DNA from: Spirochaetales bacterium
GTDB lineage: Bacteria; Spirochaetota; Spirochaetia; Treponematales; UBA12059
Reading direction: 5' to 3'
DNA: 56,444 nt
NCBI GenBank assembly: GCA_016926955.1
Contig: JAFGNN010000017.1
Location: forward strand, 1 to 56,444
This document shows positions 28,595-37,871 of the stretch, one piece after another (position 1 is the first letter of the stretch; every line of letters starts with the position of its first letter). The notes under the pieces were generated by a model. It did not search any database. It was not told the DNA's origin and saw nothing but the letters and a program-made list of their open reading frames with translations. Position numbers and translations under genes: made by a program.

Positions 28595-29559
28595 GCGGGG
28601 GAAACATGGGCGGCATGAGCGCCACGCGCCGGAAGACCGGCGACGGTACCGTGGAAAACCGACGCCGCGACCGCGGCACGAGTCCGTTCCGCCTCTCGAT
28701 GCGGCGCCTCGCGCGCGACCGCTCGGCCATGGTCGCGGCCGCCATCATCACGGCGTTCATCGCCACGGCCCTGGTGGCCGGTTCCGGGGCCTTCGGCATA
28801 AAGGCCGCCGCCACCGAGTTCGACGAGAACAGCCTGGACACGATGCGCTACCTGCCGGTCGGCACGGAAGGGCACATCCTCGGCACGGACGGCTTCGGCC
28901 GCGACGTGCTCGCGCGCTCGATCATGGGCATCCGCACGGCCCTCTACCTCGGCTACCTGGCCGGCCTCATGACGGTGCCGATCGCCCTCCTGTTCGGCGC
29001 CGTGGCCGGCTGGTACGGCGGCCTCGTCGACGACGCGGTCACCTGGCTGATGAGCGTCGTGGTCGCGGTGCCCGGCATCCTGCTGATCATGAGCCTGATC
29101 CAGATCGTGGGGAAGAGCTTCACCACCATGGCCTTCGCCTTCGCGGTGACCGGCTGGGTGGGACTCGCCCGCGTGGTGCGCGGAGCCTTCCTCCAGGCCC
29201 GCGAGAGCGAGTACGTGCTGGCCGCGCGGGCCCTCGGCGCCGGAGACGCCCGCATCGTGTTCCGGCACGTGCTGCCGAACGTCTTCCATTTCGTCACGGT
29301 GAACTTCGTCCTGCAGTTCGTCGGCGTGGTAAAGAGCGAGGTCTTCCTGGCCTTCGTGGGCCTGACCCTGGTCGGCGAGGCTACCTGGGGCTCGATGATC
29401 GATTCGGCGCGTTCGGAAGTTTCCTCGGGCCGTTGGCAAAACCTGATCGGCCCGACGCTTTTCATGGGGATATTCCTGATGGCCATGACCGTTTTCGGCG
29501 ACTCTCTCCGCGACGCCCTCGACCCGAAGCTCAAGAACTCAGAGGAGGTCCGCTCGTGA
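28591..29559 (+). CDS. peptide ABC transporter permease, DppC/OppC type
   Basis: A 322-residue inner-membrane permease partner. It has a ~45-residue basic cytoplasmic N-terminus, then LARDRSAMVAAAIITAFI, the DppC-type HILGTDGFGRDVLARSIMGIRTAL motif, five to six helices, and the EAA loop YVLAARALGAGDARIVFRHVLPN. Overlaps both neighbours by 4 bp (ATGA and GTGA), so subunits are probably made in fixed ratio. Confidence 0.94.
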   Translation: MSGGNMGGMSATRRKTGDGTVENRRRDRGTSPFRLSMRRLARDRSAMVAAAIITAFIATALVAGSGAFGIKAAATEFDENSLDTMRYLPVGTEGHILGTDGFGRDVLARSIMGIRTALYLGYLAGLMTVPIALLFGAVAGWYGGLVDDAVTWLMSVVVAVPGILLIMSLIQIVGKSFTTMAFAFAVTGWVGLARVVRGAFLQARESEYVLAARALGAGDARIVFRHVLPNVFHFVTVNFVLQFVGVVKSEVFLAFVGLTLVGEATWGSMIDSARSEVSSGRWQNLIGPTLFMGIFLMAMTVFGDSLRDALDPKLKNSEEVRS

Positions 29560-30680
29560 CCGGCGAACGTGATCCCGCGCGGCCGCCGGGAGGCGGAGCG
29601 CCGACGGGCGCCGTCCCGAGACCCGCCGCGCCCGCCGCGACGGGTGACGCGCGGCGCCCCCTGCCCGCGCGCCCCGCGGGACTGGCTGCCGCGCTCGCGG
29701 CCGAGGCGCCGGTGCTCGACGTGCGGAACCTCGCGGCCTGGTACTTCACCGACGAGGGCACGGTCAAGGCCGTCGACGGCGTCGGCTTCAAGATCGGCAA
29801 GGGCAAGACCCTCGGCCTCGTGGGCGAGTCGGGCTGCGGCAAGACCGCCACGGGGCTTGCCGTGCTCGGGCTTCTGCCGCCGCCCGGGCGCGTGGTCCGC
29901 GGCGAGGCGGTGCTCGGCCGGCGCGACCTTTTGCGCATGCCCGAGCAGGACCTCGCCGCCATGCGGGGCCGCGACGTTTCGATGATTTTCCAGGAGCCCA
30001 TGAGCGCGCTCGATCCGCTCATGACGACCGGCGCGCAGATCGCCGAGTGCCTGGAGATGCACACCGACCTCGACCGCCGCCAGCGCGCGGAGAAGGCGGT
30101 GGAACTCCTGGCCTCCGTGGGCGTGCCGGAACCGGCTCTCCGGGCAAAGGCCTGGCCCCACGAGCTCTCGGGCGGCATGCGCCAGCGGGTCGTCATCGCC
30201 ATGGCGCTGGCCTGCGACCCGAAGGTGGTCATCGCGGACGAACCGACCACGGCCCTCGACGTCACGGTACAGGCGCAGATCCTCGACCTGATCGAGGACA
30301 CGCAGGAACGCACCGGCATGGGCGTGGTCCTGGTGACCCACGACCTCGCGGCCGTCGCGCAGGCCGCCGACGAGGTGGCCGTCATGTACGCCGGCGTCCT
30401 CGTGGAGACCGGCCCCGTCAAGGATGTATTCTCGCGACCGGCGCATCCTTACACGAAGGCCCTGCTCGGTTCGATTCCCGTGGTCGGCCAGGCCGACAGG
30501 CAGCTGGTGACCATACCCGGACGCGTGCCGAACCTGGCCCGCCTGCCCTCAGGCTGCCGCTTCGCGGACCGTTGCCCGCTGGCCGAGGGGGCCTGCCGCG
30601 TGGCCGAACCTGATTTTATCGACGTGGGAGCCGGCCGCAAGGTCCGCTGCATCCTGGCTACGGGGAGGGCCGCGCGATGA
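29556..30680 (+). CDS. peptide ABC transporter ATPase, DppD/OppD type
   Basis: A 374-residue cytoplasmic ATPase. The domain has Walker A GESGCGKT, the Q-loop, ABC signature LSGGMRQRV, Walker [13 protein letters not shown] and the C-terminal oligopeptide-transporter cysteine region ([15 protein letters not shown]), which binds an Fe-S cluster in some homologues. Odd feature: about 50 Pro/Ala/Gly-rich residues ([20 protein letters not shown]) precede the domain. GTG start overlaps the DppC stop as GTGA, with GAGGAGG upstream. Confidence 0.94.
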   Translation: MTGERDPARPPGGGAPTGAVPRPAAPAATGDARRPLPARPAGLAAALAAEAPVLDVRNLAAWYFTDEGTVKAVDGVGFKIGKGKTLGLVGESGCGKTATGLAVLGLLPPPGRVVRGEAVLGRRDLLRMPEQDLAAMRGRDVSMIFQEPMSALDPLMTTGAQIAECLEMHTDLDRRQRAEKAVELLASVGVPEPALRAKAWPHELSGGMRQRVVIAMALACDPKVVIADEPTTALDVTVQAQILDLIEDTQERTGMGVVLVTHDLAAVAQAADEVAVMYAGVLVETGPVKDVFSRPAHPYTKALLGSIPVVGQADRQLVTIPGRVPNLARLPSGCRFADRCPLAEGACRVAEPDFIDVGAGRKVRCILATGRAAR

Positions 30681-31870
30681 ACGGCGACGGATTCCTGGTG
30701 GACGCGCGCGGGCTCGAGAAGCGGTTCGCAATCAAGGCAGGTTTCCCGCGGCGCACCGTGGCCGAGGTGCGGGCGGTCGACGGCGTTTCGTTCGAGGTCA
30801 GGCGGGGACGCACCTTCGGCCTCGTGGGCGAGTCCGGTTGCGGCAAGACGACGCTCGCGCGCACCATGGTGGGCCTCTACCGGCCGACCGCGGGTTCGCT
30901 CTTCTTCGACACTCCGGCGGACAAGGTCGAGCTCGTGCTCGAACTCAGGGCGAGAATCGCCGAGGCCGGAACGGCGCGCGGTCCCGCGGCGCGCGCGGAG
31001 CTGGCCGGTCTCGAAGAGCGCCTGGAGGTCCTCCGGCGGGAGTACGACGTCTATTCGCTGCCGAAGCGGAAGCTCGCCGCGAAGCGCCGGGAATTCCAGC
31101 TCGTGTTCCAGGATCCCTGGGGTTCGCTCGATCCGAGGATGACCGTGGGGCATATAGTAGGCGAGGGTCTCGTCGTTCACGGCATAGGCGGGAGCCGCGC
31201 CGAGCGCGCGGACCTGGTGCGCGAAACGCTCGCTTCGTGCGGGCTCGACCCCGACGCGATCGACCGCTATCCGCACGAATTCTCCGGAGGGCAGCGGCAG
31301 CGCATCGGCATAGCGCGTGCGCTCGCGCTGAGGCCGAAGCTGCTCGTGCTCGACGAGCCGGTCTCGGCCCTCGACGTGTCCATCCGCGTGCAGATCCTGG
31401 ACCTGCTCAAGGACATCAAGGACGCCTACGGCCTGACCTACGTCTTCATCGCCCATGACCTGGCCGTGGTGGAACGAGTCGCCGACGAGGTCGGCGTCAT
31501 GTATCTGGGCAAGATCGTGGAGCGCGCCGGCCGCGCGGACCTGTTCAGCCGTCGTTTCCATCCGTACACCCGCGCCCTCATCGACGCGGCGCCGGTGCCC
31601 GACCCGAACGTCGTCCGTCGCCGGGCGCCGGTTCGCGGCGAGCCGCCCTCGCCGATAGCGCCGCCCCCGGGTTGCCGTTTCCATCCCCGTTGTCCGGAGG
31701 CCGCGGAGCGTTGCCGAGTCGAGGAACCGCCGCTCGTGCAGGCCGCCCCGGGACACTACGTCGCGTGCTGGATGCGCCCGCCGCACCGCGCCGCGCCGGG
31801 GCCAGGCCCGGCGCTCCCCGGAGGCCGCCCGCCTTCCGCCGGCGCGACGGTCCGCGCGCCGGGAGCCTGA
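30677..31870 (+). CDS. peptide ABC transporter ATPase, DppF/OppF type, with an inserted helical segment
   Basis: A 397-residue ATPase partner with Walker [10 protein letters not shown], signature FSGGQRQRI, Walker [13 protein letters not shown] and C-terminal [15 protein letters not shown]. Between Walker A and the Q-loop ([10 protein letters not shown]) it has a ~60-residue charged helical insertion ([18 protein letters not shown] and [19 protein letters not shown]) not found in E. coli OppF. I believe spirochaete OppF proteins share this insert, but that is from memory. The last ~45 residues are Pro/Gly-rich. ATGA overlap with the DppD gene. Confidence 0.93.
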   Translation: MNGDGFLVDARGLEKRFAIKAGFPRRTVAEVRAVDGVSFEVRRGRTFGLVGESGCGKTTLARTMVGLYRPTAGSLFFDTPADKVELVLELRARIAEAGTARGPAARAELAGLEERLEVLRREYDVYSLPKRKLAAKRREFQLVFQDPWGSLDPRMTVGHIVGEGLVVHGIGGSRAERADLVRETLASCGLDPDAIDRYPHEFSGGQRQRIGIARALALRPKLLVLDEPVSALDVSIRVQILDLLKDIKDAYGLTYVFIAHDLAVVERVADEVGVMYLGKIVERAGRADLFSRRFHPYTRALIDAAPVPDPNVVRRRAPVRGEPPSPIAPPPGCRFHPRCPEAAERCRVEEPPLVQAAPGHYVACWMRPPHRAAPGPGPALPGGRPPSAGATVRAPGA

Positions 31871-31875
31871 TCACC

Positions 31876-32370
31876 GTGGGTTTCTACGCCGTGCGGCTCT
31901 CGAAGGACGGGAACCGCCTGCTTCTCGGCATGGGGACGGGCTTGCGGATATCGCTCGCGGTCGCGTTCCTGCTGGCGCTCGCGAGCCTCGTTCTCGAGGG
32001 GCGCTGGCTCGGCCTCCCGGCCTCCGGGAAGCTCGGATCGGCCCTTGTGCTCGTTCTGCTCGGTGCCGCCGCCATCTATCGCGACGGGATCCTGCTCGAT
32101 CGGGCAGCCGCCAAGGTTTCGCTGATCCGTGGCCTCGGACCCCTGGCTTCGCGGAAGACCCGGCCCCTGGCCGATTTGGGCGCCATCGAGCTTTCCTGGC
32201 ACGGCGTCCGGAAGCCCGGCTTCGGCGACGAGCGCCGCGCGCTCGTGTCGCTGGAGCTCGGCGGGCGGCAGGTCCTCCTGGAACGCTCGATCCCCGAGCG
32301 CAAGGCGCGGGCGCTCGCCGCGGCGCTCGCGGCCTTCCTTCCGCCGCCCTTCAAAGTCCGCGAAACCTGA
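31876..32370 (+). CDS. small membrane protein with a PH-like domain (paralogue 2)
   Basis: A 164-residue protein of unknown function. Two hydrophobic helices (ISLAVAFLLALASLVL and GSALVLVLLGAAAIY) are followed by a soluble part, LDRAAAKVSLIRGLGPLASRKTRPLADLGAIELS, that has the same order and spacing as the protein at 21232. It starts 5 nt after the transporter operon, GTG with GGGAG upstream, and is likely its last co-transcribed gene. Nothing suggests a transport role. Confidence 0.7.
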   Translation: MGFYAVRLSKDGNRLLLGMGTGLRISLAVAFLLALASLVLEGRWLGLPASGKLGSALVLVLLGAAAIYRDGILLDRAAAKVSLIRGLGPLASRKTRPLADLGAIELSWHGVRKPGFGDERRALVSLELGGRQVLLERSIPERKARALAAALAAFLPPPFKVRET

Positions 32371-32412
32371 CGCGCCCGCGCGCGAACGGGACCCAATATG
32401 ACGAGGTGACGC

Positions 32413-33486
32413 ATGGTGTCCGGAAAGGCCTTCGGCGCGGCGCTGCTTTCAGTGGCGCTCGCCGCGTTCTCATGGAGTCAGGAGGCAGGCGCTTTCGAGA
32501 TCGGCGACGTCCCCCCGCTGGTCCGGTCCGCCGGGGACGCCTTCGCCTACTCTCCCCTGAAGCTCTTCGACGGCGATCCGGCGACCTGCATGGCGGTCCG
32601 CTGGCCGGACCTGCTCGCCAACGGCAAGCTCCTCTTTCGCATGCGATCCACCGAGCCGGGCGGCGTCGAACTGCGCGGCCTGAGCGTCGGGGGCGGCTTC
32701 TTCGATGCCAAGCTCTACGGCCGGAACGCGCGCGTCAAGAAGCTCACGGTGGTGCTGAAGACGATGCATACGGACGGGGGGGCGCGCTACGGGGAGCACA
32801 GGCAGAGCTTCGAGCTCGTCGACCGGATGCGGATCCAGACCTTCGCCCTTTCCGCCCCTGTCCGGGGCGTATATGAAATCGAAGTGTACGTGGACGAAAT
32901 CCATCCCGGCGCCGACTGGCAGGACGTGTGCGTCGCCGAGTTCACCCTCGTTTCGCCATCGGGTCCGGTCGACGTCCATCCGGCCGTTGGCGAAGCGACG
33001 CGCATTCTTTGGTACTGCGACGAGACTGGCAATCCGGTGCTCGGGCGCTTCCGGAGCGACCACGATTCCGGGGTGCTCCGCGTGATCTGGGAGGACGGCC
33101 GCATCGTCAGGGTCGACGCTTTCTCCGACGTGCCCGAGGGGCCGATCGCGCCCAAGCGCTTTACGTGGACCTATGTGCGATCCGAGTCGACGGTGAGGGT
33201 AGTAGGCGGGGACGGGCGCGTAATCGTGGAATACCGCTTCGACGCCGCCGGGACCCTGGTGCTCGAAACGCGCCTGGATACGCCGGACGTGAAGGGGAAG
33301 GTTCTGCGATACGCGCCCGCGGAAGCGGCGAGCGTAGAGACGCTCGTCGACGGGGACGTCCGCCTGCGGCTCGACTGGCAGGGCTTCGCCTCGGCGCTGG
33401 ACCGCTACGTCGACGGGACGCTGCATTCGTCGAGCCGCCGCGAATACTGGTATTACCTGCCGCCGGCAGACTTCGTGAAGCCCTGA
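32413..33486 (+). CDS. exported protein with discoidin-like (NADase-type) domain
   Basis: A 357-residue protein with a signal peptide (ALLSVALAAFSWSQEAGA). Residues ~45-185 form a galactose-binding/F5-8C-like beta domain with the typical loop YSPLKLFDGDPATCMAVRWP and a strand EIEVYVDEIHPGADWQDVCVAEF, a pattern seen in NADase-type glycan-binding domains. The remainder is beta-rich with repeated RFTWTYVRSESTVRV-like strands. It is probably a surface or periplasmic glycan-binding protein; the ligand is unknown. The ATG follows GAGGTGACGC. Confidence 0.72.
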   Translation: MVSGKAFGAALLSVALAAFSWSQEAGAFEIGDVPPLVRSAGDAFAYSPLKLFDGDPATCMAVRWPDLLANGKLLFRMRSTEPGGVELRGLSVGGGFFDAKLYGRNARVKKLTVVLKTMHTDGGARYGEHRQSFELVDRMRIQTFALSAPVRGVYEIEVYVDEIHPGADWQDVCVAEFTLVSPSGPVDVHPAVGEATRILWYCDETGNPVLGRFRSDHDSGVLRVIWEDGRIVRVDAFSDVPEGPIAPKRFTWTYVRSESTVRVVGGDGRVIVEYRFDAAGTLVLETRLDTPDVKGKVLRYAPAEAASVETLVDGDVRLRLDWQGFASALDRYVDGTLHSSSRREYWYYLPPADFVKP

Positions 33487-33621
33487 ACGACCCCGAGCGG
33501 CCGCCTGAACGGTCGCCCCCGAACGTCAGAGAGTGGGGTGTTCGTTCCTGTGTCAGGCCCCGCCCAACAGGGTCCAAATAACGCCCTTCGCCGCTTTCCC
33601 CGCTCTCCGGCCCCGGGGGCC

Positions 33622-34869
33622 CTACTCCGCGTAGGCCACCGGCCAAATCGGCAAGTCCACCGCCAGCCAGTCCGCAGGGTCCGCCATTTCCCTGTCTATC
33701 AGGCCGATGTCGACCTCGTCGGTCGTCTCGGCCACCAGCCAGTCGCGGCCGTTCCAGGGGAAGCGCGCGCCGGGGCCTTCGACGTCGAGTCCCGCGAGCG
33801 CGTGCGCGTGGACGGAGCTGACGAGCAGCACGCCTTCGATGTTCTCGTGCGCCAGGAGCAGGAGGACGAGGAGGGCGCGCGAATCGCAGTCCCCGCGCCC
33901 GTCCACCGCCGCGGCCAGCGGATTCACGAAGTCGGCTCCTTCCAGGTTCCGCTCGTAGGTGAAGCCCTGGGTCCAGCGCACCAGGGCCTCGGCGCGCGCC
34001 CTCGGGTCGAGGGCCGGACCGAGCTCGCGCGAGATCGCGAAGGCGAGCCTTTCGACGCGGCGGAAGGAATCGCGGGCTATCATGCGGTAGAAGCGGCGCC
34101 AGGCGGCGACCGCGAGCTCGCTTTCCGCCTCGGCATAGGCGGCGAGGACGCCGAATTCGCGGTCGACCACCGAGGCCGCGCAGGCGAGATCCTCGCTCTC
34201 GTACTCGATAGAGACCTTCGCGTCACCGATGATCAGTTCGGCGCGCTCCCTTGCCGAGCCGGTCCCGCGCTCGAACTGTGCAACCGGTCCCGGGGACAGG
34301 CGGGCTTCCGCGTCGATCGAGAATCCGTCGACGCACGAGAGCATGAACCCGACGAGCTGTTCGAAGTCTTCGGCGGCCGAGTAAGCGAGAAGGAGCAGGT
34401 CCTTGGGGGGGGGCGCGCCCGGCGCGGGACCGGCTCCCCGGACCGCACCCTTGACGCCGAACACGATGCCCGAAACGGGGACGGCTCCGGCGGCGAAATC
34501 CACGATCCCGAGGTAGGCGTCACGGCGTTGGTATTCGAAGAGCTCGACGTCGCCGTCCGCCTTGAGCATGCCCAGGACCCCGTCCCGGAAGGCGGCGGCC
34601 GTCGGGAAGCGGACGGGCTCGTACAGGGCGATCTGGAAGGTGATCCGGCCTGAAGGGTCCTCGAACGCGAAGCGCGTGGCCCCGTCGCCGTCGGTGAGCC
34701 GGAATCCTTCGGGCAGGTCGATGAAGAATCCGGAATCGGACCAAAGTTCCTCGGCGTGGCTTTCCGGCGCGAACGCGAGGAACACGAGGGCGCAGAGCAT
34801 CGCGGCTGGAAAAGCTCGCGATCCGGTCGATGCGCCGAGGCGCTTGCGGGGCGGGAGGTACGCGGTCAT
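33622..34869 (-). CDS. exported transglutaminase-like (papain-fold) protein
   Basis: A 415-residue protein with a basic N-terminus and signal peptide (AFPAAMLCALVFLAFAPESHA). The middle ~230 residues are of unknown fold; the C-terminal ~120 residues form a transglutaminase-like domain with the triad visible as Cys in GRGDCDSRALL, His in SSVHAHALAG and acidic residue in VAETTDEVDIG. Such exported domains may be peptidases or cross-linkers of envelope protein. ATG at 34869 is 7 nt from a TATCCT -10 with no ribosome site. The 135 nt before it on the other side (33487-33621) hold nothing recognisable. Confidence 0.75.
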   Translation of the reverse strand: MTAYLPPRKRLGASTGSRAFPAAMLCALVFLAFAPESHAEELWSDSGFFIDLPEGFRLTDGDGATRFAFEDPSGRITFQIALYEPVRFPTAAAFRDGVLGMLKADGDVELFEYQRRDAYLGIVDFAAGAVPVSGIVFGVKGAVRGAGPAPGAPPPKDLLLLAYSAAEDFEQLVGFMLSCVDGFSIDAEARLSPGPVAQFERGTGSARERAELIIGDAKVSIEYESEDLACAASVVDREFGVLAAYAEAESELAVAAWRRFYRMIARDSFRRVERLAFAISRELGPALDPRARAEALVRWTQGFTYERNLEGADFVNPLAAAVDGRGDCDSRALLVLLLLAHENIEGVLLVSSVHAHALAGLDVEGPGARFPWNGRDWLVAETTDEVDIGLIDREMADPADWLAVDLPIWPVAYAE

Positions 34870-34873
34870 GGAC

Positions 34874-35266
34874 TCAAGGATAGCGCGCCCGGCCGCGTTC
34901 CGGGCGCCGGGCGCCGCCATTATCGGGGCCGCGCAGCGCCGCGAGCCGTTCCCAGGCCGCCTGCATGGCCGATTCCCGCCAGGTTTCGTAGGCCGGTTCC
35001 GCGTCGAATCGTGCCAGGGTCCTGCGACCGGCCGCATCCGCCAGGCTCGCGATCCAGGTGCCGAGGATGTCAGTCTCGAGGGTCAGCTGTAGCGCGGGGG
35101 CGCCCGGGTCCTCGAAGACAAGCAGAACGTAGCGGTACCGCTCGTTGCGCAAGCGCTCCGGCGGGGCGGCGAGGATGGACCACGAGCATCCGGCGCTTTC
35201 GAAGCGCTCGACGGTGCGGAACGAAACCAGGAGCCGCCGCCAGAGGGGGTCCCGGATGCCTTCCAT
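34874..35266 (-). CDS. hypothetical protein
   Basis: A 130-residue protein I do not recognise. It looks soluble: RRLLVSFRTVERFESAGCSW, then beta-rich RNERYRYVLLVFEDPGAPALQLTLETDILG and a basic tail. A good ribosome site, GGGAGGC, precedes the ATG by about 4 nt. It ends 5 nt before the transglutaminase-like gene, whose promoter lies inside its last codons. Confidence 0.6.
   Translation of the reverse strand: MEGIRDPLWRRLLVSFRTVERFESAGCSWSILAAPPERLRNERYRYVLLVFEDPGAPALQLTLETDILGTWIASLADAAGRRTLARFDAEPAYETWRESAMQAAWERLAALRGPDNGGARRPERGRARYP
34877..34882 (-). promoter_or_regulatory. -10 box of the transglutaminase-like gene
   Basis: Minus-strand TATCCT with 7 nt to the ATG; no clear -35. It lies within the 3' end of the upstream ORF. 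Confidence 0.4.
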
Positions 35267-35329
35267 GCCTGCCTCCCGCTATCCTGTCATCGCCGGAGCG
35301 CCGTCTTCGGGCGTCCCCGGTTCCGTGAA

Positions 35330-35755
35330 TCACTGCAGGCGCGACGCCTGGCCGACGAGCGCGTCCGGGTCGACGAAGGTCTCGACAGCCCCTATGAGCT
35401 CCTCGCGGCGCCAGGGCTTCGAGATGATGGTACAGGCGCCGAGGGCGGAACGGACCCGCGCGATCGACTCCGGGTCGGCATGGCCGGTCACCATGATGGA
35501 GCTTATGCCGGGGTGCTTTTCGTGCACCTTGAGCAGGAATTCGTCGCCCTTCATGCCGGGCATCAACCAATCCGAGATGACCAGGATGACCTCGACGCCC
35601 TCGGCTACCAGCTCGTCGATGGCGGCGAGGGCTTCCTCCGCGTCGATCGAGGTCTCGTAGAGGAAGCGGTCCCGGAAATGGGATTTCAGTTCCTGCTTGA
35701 GGGCCATGAGGATGATCGCCTCGTCGTCGACACACAGGATGGCACGTTCGTTCAT
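35330..35755 (-). CDS. single-domain response regulator
   Basis: A 141-residue CheY-like receiver with no output domain. The acidic pocket is D10, D11, the phospho-acceptor is D62 (ISDWLMPGMKG), and the switch residues are T90 and K113 (ISKPW). After the domain come only ~20 residues. It probably relays phosphate to or from an unlinked histidine kinase. The ATG follows GGGGAGC by 4-5 nt. The sequence around D62 is typical of regulators linked to HD-GYP or kinase partners, but no partner is nearby. Confidence 0.93.
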   Translation of the reverse strand: MNERAILCVDDEAIILMALKQELKSHFRDRFLYETSIDAEEALAAIDELVAEGVEVILVISDWLMPGMKGDEFLLKVHEKHPGISSIMVTGHADPESIARVRSALGACTIISKPWRREELIGAVETFVDPDALVGQASRLQ

Positions 35756-35877
35756 CGATGCTCCCCGAGCTGGTGGTTGGAGCGCGGCGCGGGAGGCGTC
35801 CGCACGTCCTCAGGAAGACTCCTGGGTCCGCCTTCAAGTATCGGCGGCATTTGCCGAATTGTCGAGTCCGCCGCTTG

Positions 35878-35906
35878 TTGCCGCGAAAGGGCGGCGCGGC
35901 TATACT
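35878..35906 (+). promoter_or_regulatory. sigma70-type promoter upstream of corA
   Basis: TTGCCG, exactly 17 nt, TATACT. Transcription should begin near 35913, giving either a ~215-nt corA leader or a leaderless small ORF starting with the ATG at 35911. The rest of the 372-nt gap (35756-36127) shows no other feature. Confidence 0.6.
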
Positions 35907-35910
35907 GTGC

Positions 35911-36024
35911 ATGGCGGACCGCAGCCCGGTTCCGCGCTTTCCCCGTGGGGAAGGCATTACGCGACGAGGAGGATTCGGATGCCAGACTCCGACGGCCATA
36001 GTAGCCAGTCGCCGATTCCGCTGA
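35911..36024 (+). CDS. possible Arg/Pro-rich leader peptide ORF before corA
   Basis: A 37-codon ORF whose ATG is 4 nt after the TATACT box, so it would be translated without a leader. The peptide starts MADRSPVPRFPRGEG and ends VASRRFR; it is rich in Arg and Pro. Leader ORFs of this kind (MgtL, CorL) control magnesium transporter genes in enteric bacteria by changing Rho-dependent termination. Here the evidence is position and composition only, and a chance ORF remains quite possible. Confidence 0.3.
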   Translation: MADRSPVPRFPRGEGITRRGGFGCQTPTAIVASRRFR

Positions 36025-36127
36025 TACGAATGCCCCCGTCGCGATCCCTTCCCGCCTGAACCGCCCTTCCCGCCGGAATCGCGGTCGACCCGGATGGACG
36101 CGTTCCAGGGGGCGGGAGGCGAACGAA

Positions 36128-37129
36128 ATGATCACCATCCGCGGCGCGCGTGGCGCCGCCCTCGAAAACGACGCGGCCGGCCGGGGCTCGTGGAACGACG
36201 TCCGACGGGTGTCCCGCGCCGACCTCGACCGACTTGAGCGCGAGTACGGCATCCTGCCTGACCACCTCCAGGACATGCTCGACGCCGACGAGGAGTCGCG
36301 CATCGAGAAGGAGGACGAGTACACCCTGCTCGTCGTCCGCGTGCCCGTCTTCGAGCCGGGCGCCGAGGTGTCCTACTTCACCGTGCCGCTCGGCGTGTTC
36401 CTCTTTCCCGACCGCGTCGTCACGGTCTGCCAGGGGGACTGCGAGGTCCTTCGCGACCTGGCGGACGGCAAGGTGCGCGACCTCGACGTGGCCAACCGCA
36501 GCGCCTTCGTCCTGCACCTGCTCGGACGGGCCGCCCTCGTCTTTCTCCGTCACCTCAAGGACCTGAACCGGCGGACCACGGTGATCGAGCGCGAGCTCCA
36601 GCGCTCGGTCAAGAACCACGAGCTCATCCAGCTCCTTTCGATCCAGAAGTCCCTGGTTTACTTCACCACCAGCCTCAAGGCGAACGAGCTCCTGCTCGAG
36701 AAGCTGCAGAACGGACGCATCCTCCGCTTCCGCGAGGAGGAGTCGGAGCTGCTCGAGGACGTGCTTACCGACAACAAGCAGGCCATCTCCATGGCGGACA
36801 TCCATTCCGACATCATCACGGGCACGATGGACGCCTTCGCCAGCGTCATCTCGAACAACCTGAACATCGTGATGAAGCGCCTGACCGTCATCTCGATCTG
36901 CCTGATGCTGCCGACCTTCATCGTCAGCGCTTTCGGCATGAACATTCCCCTGCCCTGGCACGACGACCCGTACGCCCTCGTATACGTGGGCGGCGTCTCG
37001 CTCGGGCTCGGACTCGTCGGCGCCATCGTGCTGCGCGACCGCAAGCCCCGGCTCCGGCGCGCGCGCGTGGCGGCCCCGGTGGCCGGCATCGTGCACGGAG
37101 GCGTCGCGCCGGTACGGACTCGTTCCTGA
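36128..37129 (+). CDS. corA: CorA-type magnesium/divalent cation channel
   Basis: A 333-residue inner-membrane protein forming pentameric Mg2+ channels. The cytoplasmic N-terminal domain and long stalk helix (ELLLEKLQNGRILRFREEE) lead to TM1 (LTVISICLMLPTFIVSAFGM) with the selectivity motif GMN intact, an acidic loop (PWHDDP) and TM2. A ~30-residue basic Ala/Val tail follows. The ATG follows GGGAGGCG about 7 nt upstream. It has a long leader with a possible leader ORF. Confidence 0.93.
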   Translation: MITIRGARGAALENDAAGRGSWNDVRRVSRADLDRLEREYGILPDHLQDMLDADEESRIEKEDEYTLLVVRVPVFEPGAEVSYFTVPLGVFLFPDRVVTVCQGDCEVLRDLADGKVRDLDVANRSAFVLHLLGRAALVFLRHLKDLNRRTTVIERELQRSVKNHELIQLLSIQKSLVYFTTSLKANELLLEKLQNGRILRFREEESELLEDVLTDNKQAISMADIHSDIITGTMDAFASVISNNLNIVMKRLTVISICLMLPTFIVSAFGMNIPLPWHDDPYALVYVGGVSLGLGLVGAIVLRDRKPRLRRARVAAPVAGIVHGGVAPVRTRS

Positions 37130-37157
37130 GTTCCGGAAAATCGGGGAAGGGCGGGCC

Positions 37158-37186
37158 TTGCCCCTCGCGGCGGAGCCCGCTATCTT
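37158..37186 (+). promoter_or_regulatory. sigma70-type promoter for the pseudouridine synthase gene
   Basis: TTGCCC, exactly 17 nt, TATCTT, then 10 nt to the ATG at 37197. An in-frame TTG at 37158 is the -35 box, not a start codon. Confidence 0.65.
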
Positions 37187-37196
37187 TCAGGCCGCC

Positions 37197-37871
37197 ATGC
37201 TGAGCGTCCTGTACGTCGACGACGACGCGGTCGTCATCGACAAGCCCTCGGGCCTCGCCTTCCAGCCGGGCGAGGGCGTCACCCGGAGCCTCGTCGAGCT
37301 CGCCGAGCAGGAACTCGGCTTCAAGCCGTATCCGGTCCACCGCCTCGACAAGGACACCTCGGGCTGCGTGCTGCTGGCGCGGAGCCCGAGGGCGGCAGCC
37401 CGTTTCGCGCCGCTCTTCGAGGAGAAGGTCCGCGGCGTCCTCAAAGCCTACGGCGCGGTGGTCGGGGGCGTCATGGAGAAACCCTTTGGCGTCATCGAGG
37501 ACGACGTCCGGGTCCGCGGCGTCGCCAAGGGCGCGTTGACGCGCTGGCGCCTCGACGAGGCCCTCGGGGATTTCAGCCTGCTCGAGGTCGAGCTGGGCAC
37601 CGGGCGCATGCATCAGATCCGCATCCATCTGGCGTCGATCGGGCACCCGATCGTCGCGGACGACCGACACGGCGATTTCGCCGGCAACAAGGCCTGGGCC
37701 GCGGCCTACGGCGCGCGCCGGCTCATGCTCTGGGCCGCCCGCCTCGAGCTGCCGGTCGAACCGCCCATAAAGGTTTCCGCCCCTCCGCCCCCTCACGTCG
37801 CCGCTTTCCTGGAGCGGCTCCGCAACGGCACCGCGCCTCCAGCCGGCCCTGTGCCCGGAGAACCCGCGTGA
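37197..37871 (+). CDS. RluA-family pseudouridine synthase
   Basis: A 224-residue RNA-modifying enzyme that isomerises uridine in rRNA or tRNA. The catalytic motif VHRLDKDTSGCVLL contains the essential Asp, and the GRMHQIRIHLASIGHPIVADDRHG motif is intact. It lacks an N-terminal S4 domain, so it is a short, single-domain member; the target base cannot be told. The stop overlaps the next gene as GTGA. Confidence 0.93.
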   Translation: MLSVLYVDDDAVVIDKPSGLAFQPGEGVTRSLVELAEQELGFKPYPVHRLDKDTSGCVLLARSPRAAARFAPLFEEKVRGVLKAYGAVVGGVMEKPFGVIEDDVRVRGVAKGALTRWRLDEALGDFSLLEVELGTGRMHQIRIHLASIGHPIVADDRHGDFAGNKAWAAAYGARRLMLWAARLELPVEPPIKVSAPPPPHVAAFLERLRNGTAPPAGPVPGEPA

